Positions 12,217 through 22,389 of a DNA stretch of 64,000 bases are shown one piece after another. This DNA is from Pseudomonas congelans (lineage in GTDB: Bacteria; Pseudomonadota; Gammaproteobacteria; Pseudomonadales; Pseudomonadaceae), in contig NZ_FNJH01000001.1 of the NCBI RefSeq assembly GCF_900103225.1, positions 742,980 through 806,979 of the forward strand. Reading direction: 5' to 3'. The notes beneath the pieces are model-generated. The model saw only the letters and a list, made by a program, of their open reading frames with translations, was not told where the DNA came from and searched no databases. The number at the start of each line of letters is the position of its first letter. Position 1 is the first letter of the stretch. A program made the translations under genes and the position numbers.

Positions 12217-12233
12217 CATGAAAATCATTCATG
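12217..12233. promoter_or_regulatory. MetR-like operator upstream of metH
   Basis: CATGAA-N5-TTCATG is a perfect dyad whose core TGAAAATCATTCA matches the MetR consensus TGAANNTNNTTCA exactly. It lies 83 bases upstream of the metH start and about 60 upstream of the divergent cti start. MetR is the LysR-type activator of met genes with homocysteine as coactivator; which gene it would serve here is inferred from the metH function. Confidence 0.6.
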
Positions 12234-12291
12234 TTTGAGTCGAGGGTGCCCTTGTAGAATTGTGTCATTTTAATATCAGAGCCCTCGGGAT

Positions 12292-14604
12292 ATGCCGCAC
12301 CGTTTGTTGGCAAGCGTCGCCTTGCTTTTTATCTGCTGTGCTGCCCAGGCCCAGACTTCCACACCCCGCGCCACACCGGCATCCCCGGCGATTTCCTATG
12401 TGAAGGATATCCAGCCGATCCTCACCGAGAAGTGCGTTGCCTGCCACGCCTGCAATGACGCTCCCTGCCAGTTGAACCTGGGCAGCGGGGAAGGCGTGAG
12501 CCGTGGCGCGAGCAAAGTCCCGGTCTATCAGGGCGAACGTAGCGAGGCGGTGGCGCCGACGCGTCTGTTTTATGATGCGCGTGACACCGACGCGTGGCGC
12601 GGCAAGGGTTTCTATTCAGTGTTGGAGGCCCAGGGCAGTCAGGCGGCGTTGATGACGCGCATGCTTGACCTGGGGCGCAGTGCACCCTTGGCAGCCAACA
12701 GCAAGATTCCGGATGACATCGCGCTGGGCATCAATCGCGAAAACGTCTGCCCGCTGCCTGGCGAATTCAATGCCTATGCGGCTGCCCACGCGCAACAGGG
12801 CATGCCGCTCGCGGTGGCCGGTCTGACCGATGCCGAATACCAGACCCTGCAGCGTTGGCTGGCCACCGGTGCGCCGGTCGAGCAGCAGGCCATTACCCAG
12901 AGTGTCACCGAGGCGGCGCAGATCAATGCCTGGGAGGCGCAGCTAAACGAACCTGGCGCGAATCAGGCGCTGGTCGGTCGCTGGCTGTTCGAGCATCTGT
13001 TTCTGGCGCACATCTATTTTGAAGGCGGTGAAGCAGGGCACTTCTTCCAGTGGGTGCGCTCGCGAACCCCGCGCGGCAAACCTGTAGACCTAATCGCCAC
13101 GCGTCGTCCCGACGACGATCCGGGCAGCGACTTTTATTACCGGCTGATTCCCGTGCAAGGCGTGATCGTGCACAAGACCCACATCACCTACGCCATGAGC
13201 CCGCAGAAGTTGGCGCGGGTCAGGCAGTTGTTCTACGGGGCCGACTGGAAAGTCAGCGCGTTGCCGGGTTACGGCCCTGGCCATCGTGCCAATCCGTTTC
13301 TGACCTTCGAAGCCATCCCGGCGGCGGCGCGCTATCAGTTCATGCTCGACAACGCCGAGTATTTCGTCCGAACCTTCATTCGCGGGCCGGTCTGTCGCGG
13401 GCAGATCGCCACAGACGTGATTCGCGATCAGTTCTGGGTGCTGTTCCAGGATCCGTCCCACGATCGTTACATCACCGATGCGACGTATCGCGGGGAGGCC
13501 ACCCCATTGCTGGCCATGCCGGGGCAGAACGATGACGTGGGCAGCGTGCTGAGCTTGTGGCTGTCCTACCGCGACCGGCGCAATGAGTACGAAGACCTGC
13601 GCCGCGACAGTTACACGAAAATGCCTGCGCCGGGCTGGAGCACGCTGTGGGCAGGCAATGACAATGCCTTGCTGACCGTTTTCCGCCATTTCGACAGTGC
13701 ATCGGTCAATAAAGGACTGATTGGCGACGTGCCGCATTCCATGTGGCTGTTCGACTACCCGTTGCTGGAGCGCACCTATTACCAGTTGGCGGTGAACTTC
13801 GATGTCTATGGCAATGTTGCACATCAGGCCCACACGCGGCTGTATTTCGACTTGATCCGCAACGGCGCCGAGATCAACTTCCTGCGCCTGATGCCTGCCG
13901 ATCTGCGTGAAGACATGCTCAGTGATCTTTATCAGGAGGGCGGCAAAATCAAGATGTGGCTGGATTACCAGAAGATCGACGACGATACGCCGACAGGCAT
14001 CAAGCTCGATGAAAAGGCCGCGCAGCGTGACTTTGCCTCCAGACTGATCGAGCGCTTCGGTACCCTGAATGCCGCGCCTGATCCGATCAACCGCTGCACC
14101 GGGGCGTATTGCTCGCGGCCTGGTCTCGACAGCAGCTTCGCTCAGGCAGAACAGGCGCTGAGCCGATTGACGTCGCGTCCTGCGGCGGGTCTGAAGGTTA
14201 TCGATCAGTTGCCGGAAGCGAGCATGCTGCGCATCGAGGGCAGCAACGGCAAGCGCGTTATCTACAGCATGCTGCGCAATCGCGCGCACAGTAATGTCGC
14301 GTTTCTGCTGGGCGAGTCATACCGCTATATTCCGGGCCTGGACACCTTGACCGTCTACCCGGGCGTGCTCAGCAGTTACCCGAATTTCATCTTCAATATT
14401 CCGGTCGCACAAGTGCCGGCCTTTGTCGAGGCCATGCAGCAGAGCAAGGATCAGGTGAGCTTCGAGCAGATCGTCCAGCGCTGGGGCATCCGACGTACTC
14501 ATACGCTGTTCTGGAGCTACTTCCACGATCTGAATCGCTACGTTCAGGAAACTGAACCACGCGAAGCGGGTGTGCTGGACATGAATCGCTACGAGAACCT
14601 CTGA
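12292..14604 (+). CDS. cti: Fatty acid cis/trans isomerase
   Basis: A 770-residue periplasmic enzyme that converts cis-unsaturated acyl chains of membrane phospholipids to trans, rigidifying the membrane under solvent or heat stress without de novo synthesis. A signal peptide covers residues 1-20 (cleavage after AQA). The c-type heme motif CVACH is at Cys48, Cys51 and His52, as known for Pseudomonas Cti, and a further CNDAPC follows. Length and the metH neighbourhood match P. putida cti. It is expressed constitutively there, with activity controlled by membrane access. The gene is monocistronic, with an inverted repeat after the stop codon. High confidence from the heme motif plus context. 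Confidence 0.93.
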   Translation: MPHRLLASVALLFICCAAQAQTSTPRATPASPAISYVKDIQPILTEKCVACHACNDAPCQLNLGSGEGVSRGASKVPVYQGERSEAVAPTRLFYDARDTDAWRGKGFYSVLEAQGSQAALMTRMLDLGRSAPLAANSKIPDDIALGINRENVCPLPGEFNAYAAAHAQQGMPLAVAGLTDAEYQTLQRWLATGAPVEQQAITQSVTEAAQINAWEAQLNEPGANQALVGRWLFEHLFLAHIYFEGGEAGHFFQWVRSRTPRGKPVDLIATRRPDDDPGSDFYYRLIPVQGVIVHKTHITYAMSPQKLARVRQLFYGADWKVSALPGYGPGHRANPFLTFEAIPAAARYQFMLDNAEYFVRTFIRGPVCRGQIATDVIRDQFWVLFQDPSHDRYITDATYRGEATPLLAMPGQNDDVGSVLSLWLSYRDRRNEYEDLRRDSYTKMPAPGWSTLWAGNDNALLTVFRHFDSASVNKGLIGDVPHSMWLFDYPLLERTYYQLAVNFDVYGNVAHQAHTRLYFDLIRNGAEINFLRLMPADLREDMLSDLYQEGGKIKMWLDYQKIDDDTPTGIKLDEKAAQRDFASRLIERFGTLNAAPDPINRCTGAYCSRPGLDSSFAQAEQALSRLTSRPAAGLKVIDQLPEASMLRIEGSNGKRVIYSMLRNRAHSNVAFLLGESYRYIPGLDTLTVYPGVLSSYPNFIFNIPVAQVPAFVEAMQQSKDQVSFEQIVQRWGIRRTHTLFWSYFHDLNRYVQETEPREAGVLDMNRYENL

Positions 14605-14620
14605 AAAACGGGGGCTTCAC

Positions 14621-14652
14621 GCCGCAGGCCCTTGTGCAACATGGCCTGCGGC
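14621..14652 (+). terminator. Inverted repeat after cti, possible terminator
   Basis: A perfect 10-bp stem GCCGCAGGCC / GGCCTGCGGC with a 12-base loop, 17 bases after the cti stop. The downstream flank CATCTTTA is only mildly T-rich, so it is a weak intrinsic terminator or a transcript-stabilising hairpin. Confidence 0.55.
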
Positions 14653-14784
14653 CATCTTTACTTCCTGAACGAAATGTATCTTGCGCGATCTTTTTTTCAA
14701 AAAGGTGGTCCGAAATGGTGCGCGTCATAGGCCGGTTCATTCAGCGGCCCATGATTGAAAGTCAGGTAGTAGAGGTTTTTCGTG

Positions 14785-15807
14785 ATGTTGATTTCAGTTC
14801 AGGCCCTACGGGCGTTCGCAGCGTGGGTCGTGGTGTGTCATCACTTCATGCAGATTTTTTTCGATTTCAAGGCCAGCGGGCCGGTAGGGCAGTTCTTTGT
14901 GTCAAAGGGCGCGGTCGGCGTCGATATCTTCTTCGTCATCAGCGGTCTGGTGATCTTTTTGTCTACGCAGAACAGCGACATGCCGGCACGGCGCTTCATT
15001 CTGCATCGCCTGATTCGCATCGTTCCGGCCTACTGGCTATACACCGCCGCCATGGCGTTGTTGCTGCTGATTGCAGCGCCGATGCTTCCGCACCAGGTCA
15101 TCGGCTGGCAGAATTTCCTCTTGTCACTGGTGTTCATTCCTTCCGAAAACCCTGGTGGTTATGGTCTTTATCCGACGCTCAACGTTGGCTGGACGCTGAA
15201 CTATGAGATGTTCTTCTACCTGCTGTTTTCGATGGTATTCCTCTTCAAACAGCGCCACCGGCCGCTGATCATTGCCGCAGCGCTGTTTGCGGTCAGTGAG
15301 GTTCTGGCCCGTGCCGGGCTGATCAGCCGCTTCTACGGCAACGACATCATTTACGAATTCCTGCTGGGGATCGGTATCGGCATCATCTATCGCCGGGGCT
15401 GGATCAGACAGGCGCTATGGCTGCCGTTGGCAGGCATTGCGGTCGGCCTGTATGCAATCAACAACTTGAGCAACGAGCAGCGCCTGCTCAACTGGGGCCT
15501 GCCGAGTGCCTTGATTGTGCTGTCGTGCATCTCGCTGGAACCGTATTTTCAGGGCAATCGACTGCTCAAGGTGCTGGGTGACTGTTCGTATTCGGTGTAC
15601 TTGCTGCACGTTCTGGTGCTGTACGGCGGCTTGCTGATGGCCCAGCGCTTCGGCCTCAGTCCCTATGTGGTCTTTGCATTCTGCGTACCGATCATCGCCA
15701 TCGGTGCCTGGGTCAGTTATGAGTGGATCGAGAAGGGCCTCTATCGCCGGATGAAAGGCTGGCTGGATGGACGCCGGGCGCTCAGTCAGGCACAAGCATT
15801 AACCTGA
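14785..15807 (+). CDS. Acyltransferase-3 family integral membrane protein
   Basis: A 340-residue polytopic inner-membrane protein of the acyltransferase-3 (OafA/NodX-like) family. These transfer acetyl or other acyl groups to extracytoplasmic sugars. The family signatures are the early [15 protein letters not shown] (residues 7-21, catalytic His pair region) and [10 protein letters not shown]. About ten hydrophobic segments follow. AGAGG precedes the start by nine bases; a GTG one codon earlier is equally placed. Substrate unknown: LPS O-antigen, exopolysaccharide or a periplasmic glucan are typical. It stands between cti and nfuA on the same strand, with 180 bases before it, and looks independently expressed. 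Confidence 0.9.
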   Translation: MLISVQALRAFAAWVVVCHHFMQIFFDFKASGPVGQFFVSKGAVGVDIFFVISGLVIFLSTQNSDMPARRFILHRLIRIVPAYWLYTAAMALLLLIAAPMLPHQVIGWQNFLLSLVFIPSENPGGYGLYPTLNVGWTLNYEMFFYLLFSMVFLFKQRHRPLIIAAALFAVSEVLARAGLISRFYGNDIIYEFLLGIGIGIIYRRGWIRQALWLPLAGIAVGLYAINNLSNEQRLLNWGLPSALIVLSCISLEPYFQGNRLLKVLGDCSYSVYLLHVLVLYGGLLMAQRFGLSPYVVFAFCVPIIAIGAWVSYEWIEKGLYRRMKGWLDGRRALSQAQALT

Positions 15808-15877
15808 CAAAAATACTGGGACTTTGTGTGACGCGGCCGATTGGCGTAAACTGCCAGCACGTCTGCGAGGAATTTTC

Positions 15878-16471
15878 ATGACCGCTATCACTATTACCGA
15901 TGCCGCCCACGATTATCTGGCCGATCTGCTGGAAAAGCAGAATACCCCGGGCATTGGCATCCGCGTATTTATCACCCAGCCCGGCACCCAGTACGCCGAA
16001 ACCTGCATTGCCTACTGCAAGCCGGGCGAAGAAAAACCGGAAGACAAGGCCATCGGCCTGAAGAGCTTCACGGCCTGGATCGACGGCTTCAGCGAGGCCT
16101 TTCTGGACGATGCAGTGGTCGACTACGCCACCGACCGGATGGGCGGCCAGCTGACCATCAAGGCACCGAACGCCAAAGTGCCGATGGTCAATGCCGACAG
16201 TCCGATCAACGAGCGCATCAATTACTACCTGCAAACCGAGATCAACCCGGGCCTGGCCAGCCATGGCGGTCAGGTCACGCTGATCGATGTGGTTGAGGAA
16301 GAGGCGAAGAACATCGCCGTGCTGCAATTCGGTGGCGGTTGCCAGGGCTGTGGTCAGGCCGATGTCACGCTGAAGGAAGGTATCGAGCGCACACTGCTTG
16401 AGCGTATTCCCGAGCTGTCGGGCGTTCGTGATGTTACCGACCATACGCAGAAAGAAAACGCCTACTACTAA
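15878..16471 (+). CDS. nfuA: NfuA, Fe-S cluster carrier
   Basis: 197 residues with a degenerate A-type (HesB-like) N-terminal domain (about 1-95) and a C-terminal Nfu domain. The cluster-binding CxxC is visible in [13 protein letters not shown] near residue 150. NfuA transfers 4Fe-4S clusters to client apoproteins and protects maturation under oxidative or iron stress. I chose the ATG preceded by GAGG at seven bases, giving the family-typical [10 protein letters not shown] start; the longer reading from an upstream ATG is not supported. The A-type domain has lost the cluster cysteines, as in E. coli NfuA. A strong bidirectional terminator separates it from convergent liuD. Confidence 0.96.
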   Translation: MTAITITDAAHDYLADLLEKQNTPGIGIRVFITQPGTQYAETCIAYCKPGEEKPEDKAIGLKSFTAWIDGFSEAFLDDAVVDYATDRMGGQLTIKAPNAKVPMVNADSPINERINYYLQTEINPGLASHGGQVTLIDVVEEEAKNIAVLQFGGGCQGCGQADVTLKEGIERTLLERIPELSGVRDVTDHTQKENAYY

Positions 16472-16516
16472 GCGTCTATTTTCTGCACGGAATTTGCTAC
16501 ACGAAAGTTGCTGCAC

Positions 16517-16546
16517 GAAAACGCCCTGACTGTTCAGGGCGTTTTC
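16517..16546. terminator. Bidirectional terminator between nfuA and liuD
   Basis: A perfect 13-bp stem GAAAACGCCCTGA / TCAGGGCGTTTTC with a four-base loop. A-tracts on the left arm and T-tracts on the right arm make it work for both convergent genes, nfuA on the plus strand and liuD on the minus strand. Confidence 0.9.
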
Positions 16547-16567
16547 ATGTGCGGAGATTGGCGAGCG

Positions 16568-18517
16568 TCAGTCCAGCTCCACCAGTACCGCGCCTTCGTT
16601 GACCATCTCTCCCTCGTTGCAGTAGAGCGCTGTAATCACTCCGGCGCTGGCGGCACGGATGCTGTGCTCCATCTTCATGGCTTCCAGCACCACCAGTTGC
16701 GCGCCAGACTCGACAGCCTGACCCACTTCAACCAGTACCCTTACGATGCTGCCATTCATCGGTGCTGTCAGGCCTCCGTGCTGACCCTCTCCGACGCCGG
16801 CCTGAGCGATGGCGTCCAGCCGGGTGACGGTGTGCAGCTCGCCTTGCCATTCCAGATAGAGCGTGTTGCCGCGTCGTATCGCCATGTGCCGTTGACGGAC
16901 ACCGTTGTGCTCGACCTGTAGATGCTCGCCACTCAGTGTGAATAACGAGGGGCTGCTGTGGCGCAGGCTGGCATTTCGCGTCTGACCGTTGCAGCTCAGT
17001 TGCAGATCCGTCTCGGCGGGCAGGCCGGCGCGAAAGCCGCTGCTGACGGCCCAGGGCGAATACGGATCGGCTTGATCGATGCGGGCCGGTTCGCTCTGAC
17101 TGAAGGCTTCGGCAGCAGCCTGCCAGAATCTCTCGTCCGGTTCGTCGGTTTGCGGCAGCAGTTGCGCCTGATAGCGGGGAATGAAGCCGGTATCAAGCTG
17201 CGCGGCGGCGAACGCTGGATGCGCGATGATCCGGCGCAGAAAGGCCAAGTTGGTCCTGACTCCGCCCACGGCAAATTCGTCGAGCATGGACAGCAGGCGC
17301 AGACGGGCTTGCTCGCGGTCTTCGCCCCAGGCAATCAGCTTGCCAAGCATCGGGTCGTAGAAGGGCGAGATGCTGTCGCCCTCGGCAACGCCGCTGTCCA
17401 CCCGCCTGCCGGGGCCGGGCGCAGGCTCTCTGTAGAGTTCCAGCGTGCCGGTGGCCGGAAGAAAGTCGTTGGCCGGGTCTTCGGCATACAAACGGACTTC
17501 AATGGCATGGCCGGTCAGGGGCACCTGCTCCTGGGTGATGGGCAGCGATTCGCCTCTGGCGACACGGATCTGCCATTCCACCAGGTCCAGCCCGGTGATG
17601 TATTCGGTGACCGGGTGTTCTACCTGCAGGCGGGTATTCATTTCCATGAAGAAAAACTCGCCACGTGCGTCCAGCAGGAACTCGACCGTACCTGCACCCA
17701 CGTAGCCGATAGCTTGTGCGGCTTTCACCGCTGCTTCGCCCATGGCTTTGCGCAATGGGCCTGTCAGGCCGGGGGCTGGCGCTTCCTCGACGACCTTCTG
17801 GTGTCGGCGCTGAATAGAGCAATCGCGCTCATTGAGATACAGGCAGTGGCCACGCCGGTCGGCAAACACCTGGATTTCGACGTGGCGTGGGGCGAGCACA
17901 TATTTCTCTACCAGCATCCTCGCGTCACCGAAAGAGGACAGCGCCTCGCGTTGCGCGGAAGCCAGCGCTTCGGCCAGTTCGCCAGTGTGCTCGACCACTT
18001 TCATGCCTTTGCCGCCGCCGCCAGCGGTGGCTTTCAACAGCACCGGATAGCCGATGCGCTCGGCTGCGGTGCGGAACGTCTCGATGTCCTGTGCTTCGCC
18101 GTGATAGCCAGGCACCAAGGGCACGCCTGCCTGCTCCATCAGGGCCTTGGCGGCGGATTTGCTGCCCATTGCATCGATAGCCGAGGCAGGTGGACCGAGG
18201 AAAATCAGGCCGGCGTCTTCGATGGCACGCGCAAAGTCGGCATTCTCAGACAGGAAACCGTAGCCGGGGTGGATCGCGTGCGCGCCACTGGTTTTGGCTG
18301 CTTCGATAAGTTTTTCGATTGCCAGATAACTCTCTGCGGCCTTGCTGCCACCAAGGTCTACGCAGATATCGGCCTCGCGGCTGTGCCGGGCATCACGGTC
18401 GATGGCACTGTGCACGGCGACCGTAGTGAGGCCCATGTTTTTCGCAGTGCGCATGATGCGGCAGGCAATCTCGCCGCGGTTGGCAATCAACAGCGTGGTC
18501 AGCTCGGGCATGCTCAT
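16568..18517 (-). CDS. liuD: 3-methylcrotonyl-CoA carboxylase, biotin-containing alpha subunit
   Basis: 649 residues. The subunit carboxylates its own biotin with bicarbonate and ATP, then hands CO2 to the LiuB carboxyltransferase to make 3-methylglutaconyl-CoA from 3-methylcrotonyl-CoA. Biotin-carboxylase domain: ANRGEIACRI at residues 12-21, glycine-rich ATP loop KATAGGGGKGMK, and EMNTRLQVEHPVTE. The C-terminal biotinyl domain has EAMKMEHS with biotinyl Lys615. It is the last gene of liuABCD; its start overlaps the liuC stop by four bases (ATGA). The four-gene context argues for leucine rather than propionyl- or geranyl-CoA carboxylation. Confidence 0.96.
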   Translation of the reverse strand: MSMPELTTLLIANRGEIACRIMRTAKNMGLTTVAVHSAIDRDARHSREADICVDLGGSKAAESYLAIEKLIEAAKTSGAHAIHPGYGFLSENADFARAIEDAGLIFLGPPASAIDAMGSKSAAKALMEQAGVPLVPGYHGEAQDIETFRTAAERIGYPVLLKATAGGGGKGMKVVEHTGELAEALASAQREALSSFGDARMLVEKYVLAPRHVEIQVFADRRGHCLYLNERDCSIQRRHQKVVEEAPAPGLTGPLRKAMGEAAVKAAQAIGYVGAGTVEFLLDARGEFFFMEMNTRLQVEHPVTEYITGLDLVEWQIRVARGESLPITQEQVPLTGHAIEVRLYAEDPANDFLPATGTLELYREPAPGPGRRVDSGVAEGDSISPFYDPMLGKLIAWGEDREQARLRLLSMLDEFAVGGVRTNLAFLRRIIAHPAFAAAQLDTGFIPRYQAQLLPQTDEPDERFWQAAAEAFSQSEPARIDQADPYSPWAVSSGFRAGLPAETDLQLSCNGQTRNASLRHSSPSLFTLSGEHLQVEHNGVRQRHMAIRRGNTLYLEWQGELHTVTRLDAIAQAGVGEGQHGGLTAPMNGSIVRVLVEVGQAVESGAQLVVLEAMKMEHSIRAASAGVITALYCNEGEMVNEGAVLVELD

Positions 18518-19389
18518 GATTGCGAGTCCTTCTGAGGTTCGTGCCGGGCTGCCGAGGTTGCAGCAACGGGATCGCCAGGCGGCTTATCACTGACCGGCTG
18601 CCAGCCGGGCGTGCGTTTTTGCAGGAAAGCGCGCAGGCCTTCCTGTCCTTCGGCGCTGGTGCGGATGCGCGCGATGGCGCTTTCGCAGTAGCGGCGTAGC
18701 GCAGGGGTCAGCTCACCGCAGCCGACTTCGCGCAGCAGTTCCTTGCTGACGCGCATGGCCTGCGGGCTGTTGAGCAACAGGTTGTCGACCCAGTGTTGCG
18801 TTCGGTCTTGCAACTCTGCAGCCGGGTAGCACTCGGCAACCAGACCAATCTGCTGCGCCCGCTGGCCATCGAAGCGCTCGGCCGTCAGGGTGTAGCGTCG
18901 CGTGGCGCGTTCGCCGATGGCCTGTACCACGAATGGGCTGATGACGGCCGGCGCCAGGCCAATGCGCACTTCGGACAGGCAGAACTGCGCATCCGCCGCT
19001 GCGATGGCCATGTCACAGCAACTGATCAGGCCCAGCGCACCGCCGAATGCTGCACCCTGTACCACGGCGAGCGTCGGGATTTTCAGCCTGGCGAGGTTGT
19101 ACATCAATTCCGCCAGTTCGCGGGCGTCGTCCAGATTGGTGTTGTAATCCAGATCTGCTGCCTGCTGCATCCATGCCAGGTCGGCACCAGCACTGAAATG
19201 CCGGCCACGGCCACGCAACAGCAGAAAGCGCAGGCTGGCATCGCCTTGTACCTGGTCCAGCGCGATAATCAGCTCGCGGATCATCTGCGCGTTGAAGGCG
19301 TTGTTCTTGTCCGGTCGATTCAGCCACAGCGTGGCAAAGCCACGTGGGTCGTTGATCAGCTCTATGGTTGCGAAGGAGGTCGAAGTCAT
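18514..19389 (-). CDS. liuC: Methylglutaconyl-CoA hydratase (crotonase family)
   Basis: 291 residues, enoyl-CoA hydratase/isomerase fold. LiuC hydrates 3-methylglutaconyl-CoA to HMG-CoA. The oxyanion-hole motifs are HFSAGADLAWM and VQGAAFGGALGLISCCD; the LSEVRIGLAPAVISPFVV block carries the catalytic-Glu region. The start MTSTSFATIEL is chosen for GGGAAA five bases upstream. An ATG two codons earlier also fits, and longer readings run into liuB. Fourteen bases separate it from the liuB stop and it overlaps liuD by four. The C-terminal tail after PGWQP is proline/alanine-rich and probably disordered. Confidence 0.94.
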   Translation of the reverse strand: MTSTSFATIELINDPRGFATLWLNRPDKNNAFNAQMIRELIIALDQVQGDASLRFLLLRGRGRHFSAGADLAWMQQAADLDYNTNLDDARELAELMYNLARLKIPTLAVVQGAAFGGALGLISCCDMAIAAADAQFCLSEVRIGLAPAVISPFVVQAIGERATRRYTLTAERFDGQRAQQIGLVAECYPAAELQDRTQHWVDNLLLNSPQAMRVSKELLREVGCGELTPALRRYCESAIARIRTSAEGQEGLRAFLQKRTPGWQPVSDKPPGDPVAATSAARHEPQKDSQS

Positions 19390-19403
19390 GATCATTTCCC
19401 GGC

Positions 19404-21011
19404 TCACATTCGGAACAGGCCGAAGGTGGTAGGTTCGATGGGCGCGTTGAGCGAGGCGGAGAGGGCAAGCGCGAGAATGTCGCGGGTTTGCGCCGGGTCG
19501 ATGACCCCGTCGTCCCACAGGCGAGCGCTGGAATAGTAAGGATGGCCCTGGTGCTCGTACTGATCGAGAATCGGCTGTTTAAGCTCGACCTGCTGTTCGG
19601 CGCTGAACGCCTGGCCGGCTCGCTCGGCCTGCTCGCACTTGACCTGTACCAGTACGCCGGCAGCCTGTTCGCCACCCATGACACCGATCCGCGCGTTGGG
19701 CCACATCCATAGAAAGCGCGGATCGTAAGCGCGGCCACACATGCCGTAATTCCCCGCGCCAAAACTGCCGCCGATGATCACCGTGAATTTCGGCACCCTG
19801 GCACAGGCCACGGCGTTCACCAGCTTGGCACCATGCTTGGCAATGCCGCCCGCTTCATACTTCTGCCCGACCATGAAGCCGGTGATATTTTGCAGGAACA
19901 GCAGCGGGATCCCTCTCTGGCAGGCCAGCTCAATGAAGTGCGCACCTTTCTGTGCCGCTTCTGCGAAGAGGATGCCGTTATTGGCGAGGATCGCGATCGG
20001 GTAGCCATGCAGACGTGCAAAGCCACACACCAGCGTAGTGCCGAACAGAGCCTTGAATTCGTCGAGTACCGAGCCATCCACCAGCCGTGCGATGACTTCT
20101 CTCACATCGAATGGCTGTTTGGTGTCGGCGGGGATGATGCCGTAGAGGTCGTCGCTGGCGTACAGCGGTGCAATGGGCGCGACTGTGTTCAGTTGACCCT
20201 GCTTGCGCCAGTTCAGATTGGCGATGCTGCGTCGTGCCAGTGCGAGCGCGTGATCGTCGTTGTCGGCATAGTGGTCGGCCACACCGGAAGTGCGGCAGTG
20301 CACATCGGCACCGCCCAGCTCTTCGGCGCTGACTACTTCGCCGGTTGCCGCCTTGACCAGTGGCGGGCCGGCCAGGAAGATCGTCGCCTGCTGGCGAACC
20401 ATGATCGCTTCGTCGGCCATGGCCGGTACATACGCGCCACCTGCGGTACAGGAGCCCATGACCACCGCGATCTGGGCGATCCCCTGAGCGCTCATGTTGG
20501 CCTGGTTGAAGAAGATCCGCCCGAAATGTTCGCGATCCGGAAACACCTCATCCTGACGCGGCAGGTTGGCGCCGCCGGAATCCACCAGATAGATGCACGG
20601 CAGGCGGTTCTGCTGGGCGATCGTCTGTGCGCGCAAATGCTTTTTGACGGTCAGCGGGTAATAGGAGCCGCCTTTGACCGTGGCATCGTTGGCGATGATC
20701 ATGCATTCGACGCCCTCGACCCGGCCGATTCCGGCGATCACCCCAGCGGCCGGGACGTCTTCGCCGTACACCTCATGTGCAGCCAGTTGGCCGATTTCCA
20801 GAAACGGCGAACCGGTGTCCAGCAAACGATTGATACGCTCGCGCGGCAGCAACTTGCCGCGTGATGTGTGTCGCTCCTGGGCCTTGGGGCCGCCACCTTG
20901 CTGGACGTTGCTCAACAGCAAGCGCAGCGCTTCGACCTGCTTGAGCAGGGCATCGCGGTTGAGGATGAATTCAGGCGAGCGGGTGTTGATTCGGGTCTGC
21001 AGGATGGTCAT
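19404..21011 (-). CDS. liuB: 3-methylcrotonyl-CoA carboxylase, beta (carboxyltransferase) subunit
   Basis: 535 residues with the carboxyltransferase crotonase-like double domain: N-half around [16 protein letters not shown] and [16 protein letters not shown]-half with [19 protein letters not shown] and [10 protein letters not shown]. It receives CO2 from biotin on LiuD. The start follows GGAG with five bases spacing. It is the second gene of the operon, 13 bases after liuA. Members of this family also include propionyl- and geranyl-CoA carboxylase beta subunits. The isovaleryl-CoA dehydrogenase upstream and HMG-CoA lyase nearby fix the leucine assignment. Confidence 0.96.
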   Translation of the reverse strand: MTILQTRINTRSPEFILNRDALLKQVEALRLLLSNVQQGGGPKAQERHTSRGKLLPRERINRLLDTGSPFLEIGQLAAHEVYGEDVPAAGVIAGIGRVEGVECMIIANDATVKGGSYYPLTVKKHLRAQTIAQQNRLPCIYLVDSGGANLPRQDEVFPDREHFGRIFFNQANMSAQGIAQIAVVMGSCTAGGAYVPAMADEAIMVRQQATIFLAGPPLVKAATGEVVSAEELGGADVHCRTSGVADHYADNDDHALALARRSIANLNWRKQGQLNTVAPIAPLYASDDLYGIIPADTKQPFDVREVIARLVDGSVLDEFKALFGTTLVCGFARLHGYPIAILANNGILFAEAAQKGAHFIELACQRGIPLLFLQNITGFMVGQKYEAGGIAKHGAKLVNAVACARVPKFTVIIGGSFGAGNYGMCGRAYDPRFLWMWPNARIGVMGGEQAAGVLVQVKCEQAERAGQAFSAEQQVELKQPILDQYEHQGHPYYSSARLWDDGVIDPAQTRDILALALSASLNAPIEPTTFGLFRM

Positions 21012-21024
21012 GGTGGCTCCGCAA

Positions 21025-22188
21025 TCAACGGGTTTCGTTGAACAGTTCGCGACCGATGAGCATGCGCCGGATTTCACTGGTGCCTGCGCCGATCTCGTAG
21101 AGTTTGGCGTCGCGCAACAGTCGGCCCGCCGGAAACTCGTTGATGTAGCCATTGCCGCCCAGAATCTGGATGGCCTCCAGCGCCATCTGCGTGGCCCGCT
21201 CGGCGCTGTACAGGATCACCCCTGCAGCGTCCTTGCGAGTGGTCTCGCCGCGGTCACAGGCCTGGGCGACCGCATACAGATAGGCCCGGCTGGCATTGAG
21301 CTGGGTGTACATGTCTGCGACCTTGCCCTGAATCAGCTGAAACTCGCCGATGCTCTGGCCGAACTGTTTGCGGTCGTGAATGTACGGCACCACCACGTCC
21401 ATGCACGCCTGCATGATCCCGGTCGGTCCGCCGGAGAGCACGACGCGTTCGTAATCGAGGCCGCTCATCAGCACCCTGACTCCGCCATCAAGCATGCCCA
21501 GCAGGTTCTCCTCGGGCACCTCGACATCATCGAAAAACAGTTCGCAGGTGTTGGAGCCGCGCATGCCCAGCTTGTCGAACTTGCTGCCGCGCGAGAAGCC
21601 TTTCCAGTCGCGTTCGACGATAAACGCACTGATGCCGTGGGCTGCCTTTTCCAGATCGGTCTTGGCGTAGATCACATAGGTGTTGGCATCCGGGCCATTG
21701 GTGATCCAGGTCTTGCTGCCGTTGAGCACATAGCGATCACCGCGCTTGTCGGCGCGCAGTTTCATCGACACCACGTCCGAGCCTGCATTGGGTTCGCTCA
21801 TGGCCAGCGCGCCAACGTGTTCGCCGCTGATCAGCTTCGGCAGGTATCGGGCCTTTTGCGCCGGGCTGCCATTGCGGTTGATCTGGTTAACGCACAGATT
21901 GGAATGGGCGCCATAGGACAGCGCAACGGATGCCGAACCACGGCTGATTTCTTCCATCGCCACGACGTGCGCCAGATAACCCAGGCCCGCGCCACCGTAT
22001 TCTTCGCTGACAGTGATCCCCAATACGCCCATTTCACCGAACTTGCGCCACATATCGGCGGGGAACAGGTTGTCCTTGTCGATCTGCGCTGCGCGCGGGG
22101 CAAGCTCTGCGGCGACAAAGGATTGCAGCTGATCGCGCAGCATGTCGATGGTTTCGCCCAGGGCGAAGTTCAGGCTGGGGTAACTCAT
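21025..22188 (-). CDS. liuA: Isovaleryl-CoA dehydrogenase
   Basis: 387 residues, FAD-dependent acyl-CoA dehydrogenase; oxidises isovaleryl-CoA to 3-methylcrotonyl-CoA and passes electrons to ETF. Typical blocks are the FAD/substrate loop [34 protein letters not shown], and the C-terminal [32 protein letters not shown] region, cited as a block. A catalytic Glu is expected in the [12 protein letters not shown] segment, as in human IVD. It is first in liuABCD. The start has AAGGA eight bases upstream. A perfect LiuR palindrome lies about 90 bases upstream. Confidence 0.96.
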   Translation of the reverse strand: MSYPSLNFALGETIDMLRDQLQSFVAAELAPRAAQIDKDNLFPADMWRKFGEMGVLGITVSEEYGGAGLGYLAHVVAMEEISRGSASVALSYGAHSNLCVNQINRNGSPAQKARYLPKLISGEHVGALAMSEPNAGSDVVSMKLRADKRGDRYVLNGSKTWITNGPDANTYVIYAKTDLEKAAHGISAFIVERDWKGFSRGSKFDKLGMRGSNTCELFFDDVEVPEENLLGMLDGGVRVLMSGLDYERVVLSGGPTGIMQACMDVVVPYIHDRKQFGQSIGEFQLIQGKVADMYTQLNASRAYLYAVAQACDRGETTRKDAAGVILYSAERATQMALEAIQILGGNGYINEFPAGRLLRDAKLYEIGAGTSEIRRMLIGRELFNETR

Positions 22189-22277
22189 GGGGCGTTCCTT
22201 TTTTTGTTCTTGAGTGGCGCCTTGTGCGGGATGGCGCGTCTTTCTGGATGCGGCCATAGCGTCTACCAGCCATGACC

Positions 22278-22293
22278 TTTACGTTAACGTAAA
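22278..22293. promoter_or_regulatory. LiuR operator of liuABCD
   Basis: TTTACGTTAACGTAAA is a perfect 16-bp palindrome about 90 bases upstream of liuA. It is of the form described for LiuR, the MerR-family repressor of leucine/isovalerate catabolism, whose gene is 1.6 kb away. A second, slightly diverged copy precedes liuR itself. Confidence 0.85.
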
Positions 22294-22389
22294 CCTGTAG
22301 GGTTTTGCTGTCAACGTCGTTGCCGATGCCGACGAAGAGTGATCAGCCTGTATTTTTCAGTCATGAGGGAGGAGGGGCGGAACGCCGGA

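Noticed and set aside
14634-15206. Open frame of 190 codons overlapping the start of the acyltransferase gene in another frame
   Set aside because: No ribosome site; the acyltransferase frame has clear family motifs and membrane helices.
16958-18535. Open frame of 525 codons opposite liuD
   Set aside because: Antisense shadow; liuD is supported by biotin and ATP-binding motifs.
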